Shown: positions 28,052-36,513 of the stretch, piece by piece
Position numbering within the stretch: the first letter of the stretch is position 1
Layout of the letters: each line of letters begins with the position of its first letter
Assembly (NCBI RefSeq): GCF_023208015.1
Contig: NZ_CP051627.1
Span: forward strand, 1,612,001-1,676,000
Direction: 5' to 3'
DNA length: 64,000 nt
Origin: Thermobifida alba
Lineage (GTDB): Bacteria > Actinomycetota > Actinomycetes > Streptosporangiales > Streptosporangiaceae
The notes under the pieces: model-generated
What the model was told of the DNA's origin: nothing
Databases searched by the model: none
What the model saw: the letters and a program-made list of their open reading frames with translations, nothing else
Made by a program: the position numbers and the translations under genes

Positions 28052-29374
28052 CTACGGCAGGTCGGGGGCCGGGGCCTCGCCGCCCCGGCCGTCCGGCGCG
28101 GGCACGCCGCCGAAGGTGTCGCGCAACTCGATCTCGCTCTCCAGCACGCCCACCAGGCGGCGCACCCCCTCGCGGATCTGCTCGGGGCTGGGATAGCAGA
28201 ACGACAGCCGCATGTTGCGTTGACCGCCGCCACCGTAGTAGAAACCGGTGCCCGGGACGTAGGCGACCCGTTCGTTGACGGCCCTGGGCAGCATGGCCTT
28301 GGCGTTGATCCCCTCGGGCAGGGTGGCCCACACGAAGAACCCGCCGGCGGGCCGGGTCCACGTGCAGCCGGACGGCATGAGCGCCTCCAGGCTCGCCAGC
28401 ATGGCGTCGCGGCGGGCCCGGTACATCTCGTTGAACTCCTTGATCTGCTCGGGCCAGGGCTGGGTGGCCAGGTAGCGCCCCACGATCGCCTGGTTGAAGT
28501 TGGAGTGGCTGAGCATCGCCGACTCGGCGGCCAGCACGAGCTTGTCGCGCACCGCCGAGGGGGCCAGCGCCCAGCCGATCCGGAAACCGGGTGACAGGGT
28601 CTTGGAGAAGGAGCCCAGGTAGATGACGTTGCGTTCGGAGTCGGCGCGCAGCGGGCGCACCGGTTCGCCCTCGTAGCGCAGCAGGCCGTAGGGGTTGTCC
28701 TCGATCACCAGCAGGTTGAACCGCTCGCAGATCTCCAGGACGCGGCGGCGGCGCTCCGGCGCCAGGGTGACCCCGGCGGGGTTGTTGAAGGTCGGCACGG
28801 TGTAGAAGAACTTCACCCGTGTCCCCTGGCGGGCCAGCTCGGCCAGCCGCTCCTCCAGCGCCTCGGGGACCACGCCGTCCTCGTCCATCGGGACGTGTTC
28901 GATGCGGGCCTGGTAGGCGGCGAAGGTGTTGATGGCGGTGACGTAGGTGGGGCCCTCGGTCAGCACCACGTCGCCGGGGTCGACGAACACCTTGGTGACG
29001 AGGTCCAGGGCCTGCTGGGAGCCGACGGTGACGATGACGTCGTCGGGGCTGGCGTCGATCTCCTCCAGCGCCATGACCTCGCAGATCTGCTGGCGCAGCA
29101 CCGGGTCGCCCTGGGCGGAGCCGTACTGCAGGGCGGTGCGGCCCTGCTCGACGACGACCTGCTGGGCGAGCTCGCCCAGGGCGTCCAGCGGCAGCGCGCT
29201 GATGTTGGGCATGCCCCCAGCGAGGGAGACCACCTCGGGTCGGGAGGCGACGGCGAACAGTGCGCGGACCTCCGAGGCCACCATCCCCGCGGCGCGTGCC
29301 GCGTAGGAGCCGACGTAGGGGTCGAGACGCGACCCCTGTGGGTTGGGCTGGGACTCTCGGGGATCAACGGACAC
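28052..29374 (-). CDS. PLP-dependent aminotransferase (LysN/MocR-type class I)
   Basis: 440-residue fold-type I aminotransferase close to 2-aminoadipate/multisubstrate transaminases. It has SLAGGMPNISALPLDAL, YGSAQGDPVLRQQI, VTVGSQQALDLVTKVF, TVPTFNNPAGVTL, EDNPYGLLRYEG and the PLP lysine in LGSFSKTLSPGFRIGW. There is no N-terminal GntR domain. GTG 29374 follows GGAGG with 6-nt spacing. It forms an operon with the downstream Ddl-like ligase; the pairing hints at a shared amino-acid substrate but this is inference. Confidence 0.87.
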   Translation of the reverse strand: MSVDPRESQPNPQGSRLDPYVGSYAARAAGMVASEVRALFAVASRPEVVSLAGGMPNISALPLDALGELAQQVVVEQGRTALQYGSAQGDPVLRQQICEVMALEEIDASPDDVIVTVGSQQALDLVTKVFVDPGDVVLTEGPTYVTAINTFAAYQARIEHVPMDEDGVVPEALEERLAELARQGTRVKFFYTVPTFNNPAGVTLAPERRRRVLEICERFNLLVIEDNPYGLLRYEGEPVRPLRADSERNVIYLGSFSKTLSPGFRIGWALAPSAVRDKLVLAAESAMLSHSNFNQAIVGRYLATQPWPEQIKEFNEMYRARRDAMLASLEALMPSGCTWTRPAGGFFVWATLPEGINAKAMLPRAVNERVAYVPGTGFYYGGGGQRNMRLSFCYPSPEQIREGVRRLVGVLESEIELRDTFGGVPAPDGRGGEAPAPDLP

Positions 29375-29617
29375 GATCCACCTCCGCGTGTGAAGGACCC
29401 GTACGAACCGGACCGCCGACGGGCAGGGCCGCCTGTGCGGTCCGAGTCCCGCGGACGAGTGCCGCGGACGCGCCGGTGCACCGTGTCTCCCGCCGCTGAC
29501 GCCCCGGTTGATTACCGGCAAGTTTACGCACCCGCGTGTCTGTGCACCCCCAGTGGCCGCATGCGGACCGGTGTAAACCTCCTCACGGCCCCGGCGTGGC
29601 GCGGGGCCCGGGCGGGC

Positions 29618-30061
29618 CTACAGGCCGAAGCCGCGCAGCCGGTCGATCTGGCGGCGTTCGCGCTTGGTGGGGCGTCCCGCGCCCCGGGCGCGGCGGGCCA
29701 CCGGCACGGCGAACTCCGGCGGCACCACCGGGGTGTGGTCGACGTAGCAGCGGGTCGCGATCGGCGCGCCCACCCGCTTCTCGATGACGTGGGTGACCTC
29801 GACGATCCGGTTGACCCCGTTGACGCGCGCCCGCACCCGGTCGCCCGGCTTCACCGGGGTGGCGGGTTTGGCGGGCTTGTCGTTGACGCGGACGTGCCCG
29901 GCCCGGCACGCCTGCGCCGCGTCCGCGCGGGTCTTGGTGATGCGCACCGCCCACAGCCAGCGGTCCACGCGCGTGGCGGGGGGACCGGGCGGCAGCGCGG
30001 GAGCCTGGGCCATCGGCGGCTCGGAGCGGGCCGTGTCCTGTCCTGGGTCGTGGTCGTGCAC
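29618..30061 (-). CDS. S4-domain RNA-binding protein (Hsp15-like)
   Basis: 147 residues with an S4 RNA-binding domain: RVDRWLWAVRITKTRADAAQ, CRAGHVRVND and VKPGDRVRARV, residues about 31-80, and a basic C-terminal tail (GRPTKRERRQIDRLRGFGL). Hsp15 relatives bind 50S subunits with stalled nascent chains. GTG 30061 is assumed; ATG 16 codons later is possible. Confidence 0.85.
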   Translation of the reverse strand: MHDHDPGQDTARSEPPMAQAPALPPGPPATRVDRWLWAVRITKTRADAAQACRAGHVRVNDKPAKPATPVKPGDRVRARVNGVNRIVEVTHVIEKRVGAPIATRCYVDHTPVVPPEFAVPVARRARGAGRPTKRERRQIDRLRGFGL

Positions 30062-30098
30062 GGTCCCAGGTTAGCGCCGGCCGCGCCCGGCCGGGAGG

Positions 30099-30130
30099 GG
30101 CCCGCGGGGCGGCCGGCCGCCCCGCGGGCC
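30099..30130. terminator. 32-bp palindromic terminator
   Basis: A perfect palindrome with two 16-bp arms meeting without a spacer lies 6 bp after the stop of the lectin/beta-helix gene and before the S4 gene. It would end minus-strand transcripts. Confidence 0.6.
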
Positions 30131-30136
30131 GTGGGG

Positions 30137-31768
30137 TCAGCAGACGTTGTAGCTGCTGTTGACCCGGGTGATGTTGCGGAAGGTGACGTTGTTACCGCAC
30201 GGGCTCTCCCGGATGCCGGTGTTGGTCACCGTGAGGTTCTGGATGGTGACGTCGGAGGTGTTGGGGAACTCCGACCGCGCGGCGATGCGGATCTCCCCGG
30301 AGTCGCGCACCGTGCCGGACTGGCCGGCCAGCGTCACGTTGTAGCAGTTCTCGATGAGGATCGCGTTGTTCCCGGTGTTGGCCAGGTCGATCCGGTCGAT
30401 CACGGCGCCGCCGCTCTCGGAGACGCAGAAGACGCCGCGGCCGCCGCCGCGCGCCCGCACCTCGCCCACCCGGATGTTGACGGGGTAGCTGTCGCCGACG
30501 CGTCCGTTGCGGTTGGCCATGCGGAACGCCGCGTACCCGGTGCCGGTTCCGGCGTTCTCCGCGTCGACCAGGTCCACGGTCGCGTTGATCGTGTCGTTGA
30601 GCAGCAGCCCGGAGTAGGCGGTGTTGCGGGCCACGACGGTGCCGATGTCGAGGCCGTCCACGCCGTAGGTCTCCACGCCGTGGTTGTTGGTGCCCGAGAC
30701 GTTGACGTGGTCGATGCTGATGTTGCGGGTGCGCACGCTGCGGTTGTCGTGGTTGTCGATGCGCATGCCCAGTCCGCCGGACAGCCGCAGGTCCACCTGG
30801 CCGAAGTGGACGTTGGAGGCGTTGCGCACGAAGATGCCGAAGTAGGGGTTGCCGGTGACGGTGATGTGGGGGACCTCGACGTCGTGGGCGTTGCGGATGC
30901 GCACCGCCGCGTGGTTGGCCGAGGGGCTGCCGGTCACGTCGATGGTGCCGCACACGTCCAGCACGGTGTAGCTGGGCAGGTCCAGTGAGCTTCCCGCGCT
31001 CATCGTGCCGGAGCCGCGCACCACCACCCGCTCCTTGTGGGTGCGCCCGGGGGTGAGGTTGTCGACGGCCGCGCGCATCGCCTGGAGCATGTCGCCGCCG
31101 GTGTAGCGGACGGTGCTGCCGGTGCGCGCGGTCCAGGTGCTGCCGTTCCTGGTGACCTCGGCGTGGTAGGAGCCGCTGCCGCAGCCGCCCGAGCCGCCGC
31201 CGTTGTCGTCGACCCTGACGAGCTGCCAGCGCTGGTTGGCGCCGTCGTGGTCGGTGTACTGGGAGACGCGGGCGCCGTTGGCGGTGGACCACTCCCAGAC
31301 CTCCAGGGCCTTGCCGCTGTTGCGGTTGATCAGCCGCACGTCGCCGCCCGCGGAGTCCAGGACGCGGAACTGCTGGTTGTGGCCGTGGGTGACGTCGTAC
31401 TGGCGGATCTCGGCGCCGTCGGCGGTGGAGTGCTCCCACACGTCCACGGCCTTGCCGCTGTTGCGGTTGACCAGCACGTAGTGGCCGCTGTCGGAGGGGA
31501 CGAACCGGAACTGCTGGTTGTGGCCGCCGAGGTTGTCGTACTGGCGGATCTCGCCGCCGTTGGCGGTGGAGTGCTCCCACACGTCCATCGCCTTGCCGCT
31601 GTGCCGGTTGACCAGCACGTAGTAGGCGTTGGTGTCGATCGTCGCCGCGTCCGCGGGGCGCGCGACGACGGTGAGCAGGGCCGCGGCGAGCGCGAGGGCG
31701 CCGCCGAGTGCGAGCAGGAGCCGCACCGGCGACGGTCGCACTCGCCGGGCGGTGGGGGTCAGGGACAC
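30137..31768 (-). CDS. Secreted ricin-type lectin (CBM13-like) plus right-handed beta-helix protein
   Basis: 543 residues. A signal peptide ends near ARPADAA (residue 40). A beta-trefoil carbohydrate-binding domain with three repeats of the YVLVNRxSGKAxDVWEHSTA...QQFRF type spans about 42-180, followed by a GGGSGGCGSG linker. The C-terminal 330 residues form a parallel beta-helix (repeated short N-rich turns such as GMRIDNHDNRSVRTRNISIDH), as in pectate-lyase-like and polygalacturonase-like enzymes. I infer a polysaccharide-active secreted protein; no catalytic triad can be assigned. GTG 31768 follows GGAGG. Its promoter and LacI-like operator are strong. Confidence 0.82.
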   Translation of the reverse strand: MSLTPTARRVRPSPVRLLLALGGALALAAALLTVVARPADAATIDTNAYYVLVNRHSGKAMDVWEHSTANGGEIRQYDNLGGHNQQFRFVPSDSGHYVLVNRNSGKAVDVWEHSTADGAEIRQYDVTHGHNQQFRVLDSAGGDVRLINRNSGKALEVWEWSTANGARVSQYTDHDGANQRWQLVRVDDNGGGSGGCGSGSYHAEVTRNGSTWTARTGSTVRYTGGDMLQAMRAAVDNLTPGRTHKERVVVRGSGTMSAGSSLDLPSYTVLDVCGTIDVTGSPSANHAAVRIRNAHDVEVPHITVTGNPYFGIFVRNASNVHFGQVDLRLSGGLGMRIDNHDNRSVRTRNISIDHVNVSGTNNHGVETYGVDGLDIGTVVARNTAYSGLLLNDTINATVDLVDAENAGTGTGYAAFRMANRNGRVGDSYPVNIRVGEVRARGGGRGVFCVSESGGAVIDRIDLANTGNNAILIENCYNVTLAGQSGTVRDSGEIRIAARSEFPNTSDVTIQNLTVTNTGIRESPCGNNVTFRNITRVNSSYNVC

Positions 31769-31858
31769 TGCGTACCTCCGTGGGGATCGCGTCCGGTGCC
31801 GCGCCGGACGGGAGGGGCGGGGCCGCGGCCGCCCCCGTGACGGGCCGCGGACCGCAGC

Positions 31859-31903
31859 GAAAGCGGTTTCCGAAAAGCTAGGAAACCTCACGGAGCGTGT
31901 CAA
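31859..31903 (-). promoter_or_regulatory. Consensus promoter with LacI-like operator at the start site
   Basis: On the minus strand a perfect -35 TTGACA (31903-31898), 17-nt spacer and -10 TAGCTT (31880-31875) precede GAAACCGCTTTC (31870-31859), a 10-of-12 dyad with central CG as in LacI-family operators. The operator covers the expected transcription start. It drives the lectin/beta-helix gene. Confidence 0.7.
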
Positions 31904-32014
31904 TAGCCCTACACCGCGCAGTGACTCCCCCGCTCCCCCGATCGGCCGCCCCACCAGCGCACCGACGTTGCGGAAGCGATACCAAGAAGGTGTCGTACCG
32001 CACACCCCCGTTCC

Positions 32015-32020
32015 TAGAGT
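32015..32020 (+). promoter_or_regulatory. -10 hexamer for leaderless penicillin acylase mRNA
   Basis: TAGAGT ends 6 nt before ATG 32027, so the mRNA would begin at the start codon; no Shine-Dalgarno sequence is present. The -35 (TGTCGT, 31991-31996) is weak. Confidence 0.45.
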
Positions 32021-32026
32021 CATCCC

Positions 32027-34582
32027 ATGTCTGTTGCCCTCCCACGCCTGCGACGCTGGCTGCTCGGCGTCCTCGCCGCCCTCGTGGCCGTCGTCCTCGT
32101 CGCCGCCGGGCTCGCCGTCTGGACCGTGCGGCGCTCCTTCCCCGACGTCTCCGGGGAGCTGACGCTGCCCGCGCTCGGCGCCCCCGTCACCGTGTACCGC
32201 GACGGGAACGGCATCACCCACCTCTACGCCGACACCCCCGAGGACCTGTTCACCGCCCAGGGCTACGTGCACGCCCAGGACCGCTTCTGGGCGATGGACT
32301 TCAACCGCCACGTCACCGCCGGGCGGCTCGCCGAACTGTTCGGCGCCGACCAGGTCCCCACCGACGCCTACCTGCGCACCATGGGCTGGCGCCGCGTCGC
32401 CGAGGCCGAGTACGACCTGCTCGCCGACGACACCCGCCGCTACCTGGACGCCTACGCCGACGGCGTCAACGCCTACCTCGACGGGAAGTCCGGCGCCGAG
32501 GTCAGCCTGGAGTACGCGGTGCTGGCGGCCACCAACGGCGACTACGAGATCGAACCGTGGAGCGCCGTCGACAGCCTCGCCTGGCTCAAGGCGATGGCCT
32601 GGGACCTGGCGGGCAACATGCACGACGAGATCGCCCGCGCCTCGCTGCTCGCCGACGGGCTGACCCGCCGGCAGGTCGAGGACCTCTACCCCGCCTACCC
32701 CGAGCAGCAGCACGAGCCCATCGTCTCCGGTGCCCGGGTGCGCGACGGCGCCTTCGTCCTCGACCCCGGAGACGAGGGCGGGGAGGCGTCCGAGGAGGCC
32801 CCCGACGCCGCCGTGCGCGCCGTGTCCGCCCTGCGCGCCCCGCTCGACGCGATCCCGCGCACCCTCGGCCCCGCCTCCCGCGACCTGGGCTCCAACTCCT
32901 GGGTGGTCTCCGGCGAGCACACCGCCTCGGGCCTGCCGCTGCTGGCCAACGACCCGCACCTGGGTTCGAGCATGCCGTCGGTCTGGTACCAGATGGGCCT
33001 GCACTGCACCACCGTGGACGCCGCCTGCCCCTTCGACGTCACCGGGTTCACCTTCCCCGGCCTGACCGGCGTGGTCATCGGCGCCAACGACACCATCGCC
33101 TGGGGCTTCACCAACCTCGGCCCCGACGTGGTGGACCTGTACCTGGAGCGGATCGAGGGCGACGCCGCGATCGTCGACGGCGAGCCGGAGCCGCTGCAGA
33201 CCCGCACCGAGACCATCCGGGTCGCCGGCGGCGAGGACGTGGAGATCACCGTGCGCTCCTCCCGCCACGGCCCGCTGCTGTCCGACCCCGAGCTGGGCGC
33301 GCAGCTGCGCGACTTCGGCGCGAACGCGCCCGTCACCGCCGACGGCGACCCCGCCGACACCGCCCAGGAGGGCGACTACGCGGTCGCCATCAGCTGGACC
33401 GCGCTCACCCCCGGACGCACCGCCGACGCGATCTTCCTGCTCAACCGGGCCCGCGACTTCGAGGAGTTCCGCGAGGCCGCGAGCACCTTCGAGGTCCCCG
33501 CGCAGAACCTCGTCTACGCCGACACCGCCGGCACCATCGGCTACCAGGCGCCCGGCAGGATCCCGGTGCGCGGCAAGGGGGACGGCCGCTGGCCCGCCCC
33601 CGGCTGGGACTCCGACTACGACTGGAAGGACTACCTGCCCTTCGAGGAGCTGCCCACCGTCCGCAACCCCGACTCCGGGGTCATCGTCACCGCCAACCAG
33701 GCGGTCGTCGACTCCGGCTATCCGCACCTGCTCACCGCCGACTGGGACTACGGCTACCGCTCCCAGCGCATCAACACCCTGCTGGAGGCGGCCCTCGCCG
33801 AGGGCGGCCTGACCGTCGAGGACATGGTGGACATCCAGCTGGACAACGAGAACAGCGGGGCGCGCGCCCTGGTGCCGCACCTGCTGGAGGCCGACGTCGA
33901 CGGCACCGCCGCACGCGCCCGCGACCTGCTCGCCGACTGGGACTTCCAGCAGGACGCCGACTCGGCCGCCGCGGCGTTCTACAACGCCACCTACCGCCAC
34001 CTGCTGCCGCTCGTCTTCGACGAGCTCGGGAAGAACCCCGGGATCGGCGCCTCCCGCGCCTGGCTGCTGCTGGCCGGTCTGGTGGAGGACCCCGACTCGG
34101 AGTGGTGGCGGGGCGAGGAGGCCGACAGCCGCGACGAGGCGCTGCGCCTGGCCATGGAGCGGGCCGCCGAGGAGCTGACCGAGCTGCTCGGCGACGACGT
34201 CGCCGCCTGGCGCTGGGGCGACCTGCACACCCTCACCGCGCGCAACGCCTCCTTCGGCGAGTCCGGCATCGCCGCCGTGGAGTGGCTGTTCAACCGCGGC
34301 CCGGTGGCGTCGGGCGGCGGCTCCAGCGTCGTCAACGCCACCGGCTGGGACCCGGCCCAGGGCTACGAGATCACCACGGTGCCGTCGATGCGCATGGTGG
34401 TGGACCTGGCCGAGCCGGACGGCTCCCGCTGGATCAACCTCACCGGCAACTCCGGGCACGCCTTCCATCCCCACTACGACGACCAGCTGGAGATGTGGGC
34501 CGCCGGTAAGACCCTCCCGATGCGGATGAGCCGCGACGCGGTGGAGGAGGCCGCCGAGCACACCCTCGTCCTGCGGCCCTGA
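32027..34582 (+). CDS. Penicillin acylase family Ntn hydrolase
   Basis: 851-residue precursor of a periplasmic/extracytoplasmic amide hydrolase (penicillin acylase or N-acyl-homoserine lactone acylase class). A hydrophobic N-terminal anchor (residues about 10-32) precedes the alpha chain with VYRDGNGITHLYADTPEDLFTAQGYVHAQDRFWAMDFNRH. An acidic spacer lies near 245-260, and the autocatalytic serine is S289 in DLGSNSW, which becomes the N-terminus of the beta chain. The conserved NDPHLGSSMPSVWYQMGLH and the C-terminal SGHAFHPHYDDQLEMW also fit. Substrate unknown; quorum-signal or phenylacetyl amides are possible. It is divergent from the lectin gene. Confidence 0.9.
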   Translation: MSVALPRLRRWLLGVLAALVAVVLVAAGLAVWTVRRSFPDVSGELTLPALGAPVTVYRDGNGITHLYADTPEDLFTAQGYVHAQDRFWAMDFNRHVTAGRLAELFGADQVPTDAYLRTMGWRRVAEAEYDLLADDTRRYLDAYADGVNAYLDGKSGAEVSLEYAVLAATNGDYEIEPWSAVDSLAWLKAMAWDLAGNMHDEIARASLLADGLTRRQVEDLYPAYPEQQHEPIVSGARVRDGAFVLDPGDEGGEASEEAPDAAVRAVSALRAPLDAIPRTLGPASRDLGSNSWVVSGEHTASGLPLLANDPHLGSSMPSVWYQMGLHCTTVDAACPFDVTGFTFPGLTGVVIGANDTIAWGFTNLGPDVVDLYLERIEGDAAIVDGEPEPLQTRTETIRVAGGEDVEITVRSSRHGPLLSDPELGAQLRDFGANAPVTADGDPADTAQEGDYAVAISWTALTPGRTADAIFLLNRARDFEEFREAASTFEVPAQNLVYADTAGTIGYQAPGRIPVRGKGDGRWPAPGWDSDYDWKDYLPFEELPTVRNPDSGVIVTANQAVVDSGYPHLLTADWDYGYRSQRINTLLEAALAEGGLTVEDMVDIQLDNENSGARALVPHLLEADVDGTAARARDLLADWDFQQDADSAAAAFYNATYRHLLPLVFDELGKNPGIGASRAWLLLAGLVEDPDSEWWRGEEADSRDEALRLAMERAAEELTELLGDDVAAWRWGDLHTLTARNASFGESGIAAVEWLFNRGPVASGGGSSVVNATGWDPAQGYEITTVPSMRMVVDLAEPDGSRWINLTGNSGHAFHPHYDDQLEMWAAGKTLPMRMSRDAVEEAAEHTLVLRP

Positions 34583-34603
34583 GCCGCAGCGGCGCACACG
34601 GCC

Positions 34604-34639
34604 GCGGCCCCGGCCCCCCGCGCGGGGGGCCGGGGCCGC
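34604..34639. terminator. Long hairpin terminator
   Basis: A perfect 16-bp stem (34604-34619 with 34624-34639) with loop GCGC lies 21 bp after the acylase stop, between convergent genes. Confidence 0.7.
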
Positions 34640-34686
34640 GTTCTGCTGCGGGCCGGCGGCCGCACCGGCCGTCCGGGGCCGCGTGC

Positions 34687-35523
34687 CTACGGCTTGCGGG
34701 CCAGTCCCCCGGCGAGCATACGGTGGGTGTCGCTGTCCCTGGGGGTCTCCTCGTCGGGCCGCCACTCGTTGGCGGCGACCACGCCCGGCTCCAGCAGCTC
34801 CATGCCCTCGAAGAAGCGCTCGATCTGCTCGGTGGTGCGGAACCAGCCGCTGCCCAGGCCGCCCTGGACCAGCGCCTGCTCGATCTCGCGGCAGCGCGGG
34901 TCGCCGGAGTCGTAGAAGTGCGTGACGAGCACGTGGCTGCCGGAGCTGAGGCGGTCGCGGATCTGCGCGACGATCCCCCACGGGTCGTCGGCGTCGTCGA
35001 GGTGGTGCAGCACCGAGGCCATGAACACCGCGACCGGCTGGTCGAAGTCCAGCAGGGCGCGCACCTCGGGGTGGTCGAAGATGCCGTCCGGGTGGCGCAG
35101 GTCGGCCTGGACGACGGTGGTGGTGGCGCCGTCGTCGGCCAGCAGCGCGCGGCCGTGCGCCAGCACCACCGGGTCGTTGTCGACGTAGACGACCCGCACC
35201 TGGGGGTCGATCTCGTGGGCGATCTCGTGCACGTTGCCGGCCGTGGGCAGGCCCGAGCCGATGTCGAGGAACTGGCGCACGCCGGAGCGCACCAGTTCCC
35301 GGGTGGCCCGGCGCAGCAGCAGGCGGCTCTCCCTGCCCAGCTGCCTGCCCTGCGGGAAGACGGTCTCCACGGCGGCCGCGGCGGCCCGGTCGGCGGGGAA
35401 GTTGTCCTTTCCGCCCAGGAAGTAGTCGTAGACCCGGGCGATGCTGGGGACCTCGGGGTTGACCTCGGCGGGGAGTCTGGTGGGGTCGGGCGCCTGCGTC
35501 TTCATCCAGGATTTGCTGGTCAT
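34687..35523 (-). CDS. DUF574-type SAM-dependent methyltransferase
   Basis: 278-residue methyltransferase of the actinobacterial DUF574 (Methyltransf_19) family. It has PSIARVYDYFLGGKDNFPADR, QFLDIGSGLPTAGNVHEIA (SAM motif I), VVYVDNDPVVLAHGRALL and FMASVLHHLDDADDP. Streptomyces and relatives encode many copies; the substrate is unknown. ATG 35523 follows AAGGCGG. It is a single gene. Confidence 0.88.
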   Translation of the reverse strand: MTSKSWMKTQAPDPTRLPAEVNPEVPSIARVYDYFLGGKDNFPADRAAAAAVETVFPQGRQLGRESRLLLRRATRELVRSGVRQFLDIGSGLPTAGNVHEIAHEIDPQVRVVYVDNDPVVLAHGRALLADDGATTTVVQADLRHPDGIFDHPEVRALLDFDQPVAVFMASVLHHLDDADDPWGIVAQIRDRLSSGSHVLVTHFYDSGDPRCREIEQALVQGGLGSGWFRTTEQIERFFEGMELLEPGVVAANEWRPDEETPRDSDTHRMLAGGLARKP

Positions 35524-35666
35524 GGAACCGCCTTTTCCGCTGGGGGACCGTTGGGACACACGGGTTGTCGGAATCATAGAGCCCTGCGGATGATCCGTTC
35601 ATTTTCACGGATTCCGATCGCGCCCAGCATCACCACAAAAGCGACCTAATTACGCAATTCGGACCA

Positions 35667-36377
35667 TTAGTGCGCGCCATTGCGGTTCGCTTCCAGGGCG
35701 GTGCGGACCCGCGCGATGACCTCCTCGTGCGAGGCCCCCGCGGGATAGACCGCCACCAGCACCGAGCCGTCCCCCGCCGCCCCCGGCGCGCCCCCGCCGC
35801 TCCGGCGCAGCGCGGGGGCGACCGTGGCCACCACGAACGCCAGCGCCTCGTCCAGCCGCTCCATCGGCGAGGGGGAGGACACCTCCGGGGCGCGCAGCCA
35901 CACGCGCAGCACGTGGTTGTGCGCGGCGATCACCGCCGCGGCCAGCACCTCGGCGGCCAGCACCCGCGTCTCCTCGCTGTGTCCGCGCGCCAGGTGCTGG
36001 GTGAACAGCGACTGGTAGCGCGCCGCCATCGCGATCTCGCGGTCCCGCAGCGCCGGACGGGTGCGCACCAGCCGGTAGCGGCGCACCGCCAGGTCGGGCT
36101 GGCCGGTGTAGGAGCGCAGCACCATGCGCGCGGCCGAGCACACCGCGCCCACCGGGTCCTCGTGCGAGGCCGCCAGGTGGGCGCGCACCGACTCCACCAG
36201 CTCCTCCTGGTCGGCGAAGAGCAGGTCGTCCTTGGAGCCGAAGCGCCGGAACAGGGTGCTGCGGCTCACCCCGGCGGCCAGGGCGACGTCGTCCATGGTG
36301 GTCGCCTCGAAGCCCTTCTCGTCGAACAGCCGCAGCGCTGCGGCCACGACCCCGCGGCCTCCCGCGCGCTCGGTCAT
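35667..36377 (-). CDS. TetR-family transcriptional regulator
   Basis: 236 residues with a TetR HTH at about 5-55 (GVVAAALRLFDEKGFEATTM, AAGVSRSTLFRRFGSKDDLLF) and an alpha-helical ligand domain. ATG 36377 follows GAGGAGAG. It is divergent from the acyl-CoA dehydrogenase gene (136 bp), the classic layout of a FadR-like TetR repressor controlling fatty-acid oxidation through an acyl-CoA ligand; this role is inferred from position. Confidence 0.87.
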   Translation of the reverse strand: MTERAGGRGVVAAALRLFDEKGFEATTMDDVALAAGVSRSTLFRRFGSKDDLLFADQEELVESVRAHLAASHEDPVGAVCSAARMVLRSYTGQPDLAVRRYRLVRTRPALRDREIAMAARYQSLFTQHLARGHSEETRVLAAEVLAAAVIAAHNHVLRVWLRAPEVSSPSPMERLDEALAFVVATVAPALRRSGGGAPGAAGDGSVLVAVYPAGASHEEVIARVRTALEANRNGAH

Positions 36378-36447
36378 CAGCTCTCCTCGCCTCCGCCTGG
36401 GCCCACTGCCGCCCCATTCTCCCCGCACCGGGACGCTCCCCTGAAAT

Positions 36448-36460
36448 GGGACTAAGTTCC
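36448..36460. promoter_or_regulatory. Candidate TetR operator in the divergent promoter
   Basis: GGGACTAAGTTCC is a 13-bp near-perfect dyad (one mismatch) between the TetR and acyl-CoA dehydrogenase genes, just upstream of a plausible -35/-10 pair (TTCCTT, 17 nt, CATACT) for the dehydrogenase. Confidence 0.4.
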
Positions 36461-36513
36461 TTTTACTGAGACGTAGTGTCATACTGGGGACGATCGTGAC
36501 GCAAGGAGACCCC

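Noticed and set aside
30137-35608. 1823-codon minus-strand frame covering the lectin, acylase and methyltransferase genes
   Set aside because: Only its last 543 codons (the lectin/beta-helix protein) are real; the rest is antisense to the acylase and out of frame with the methyltransferase.
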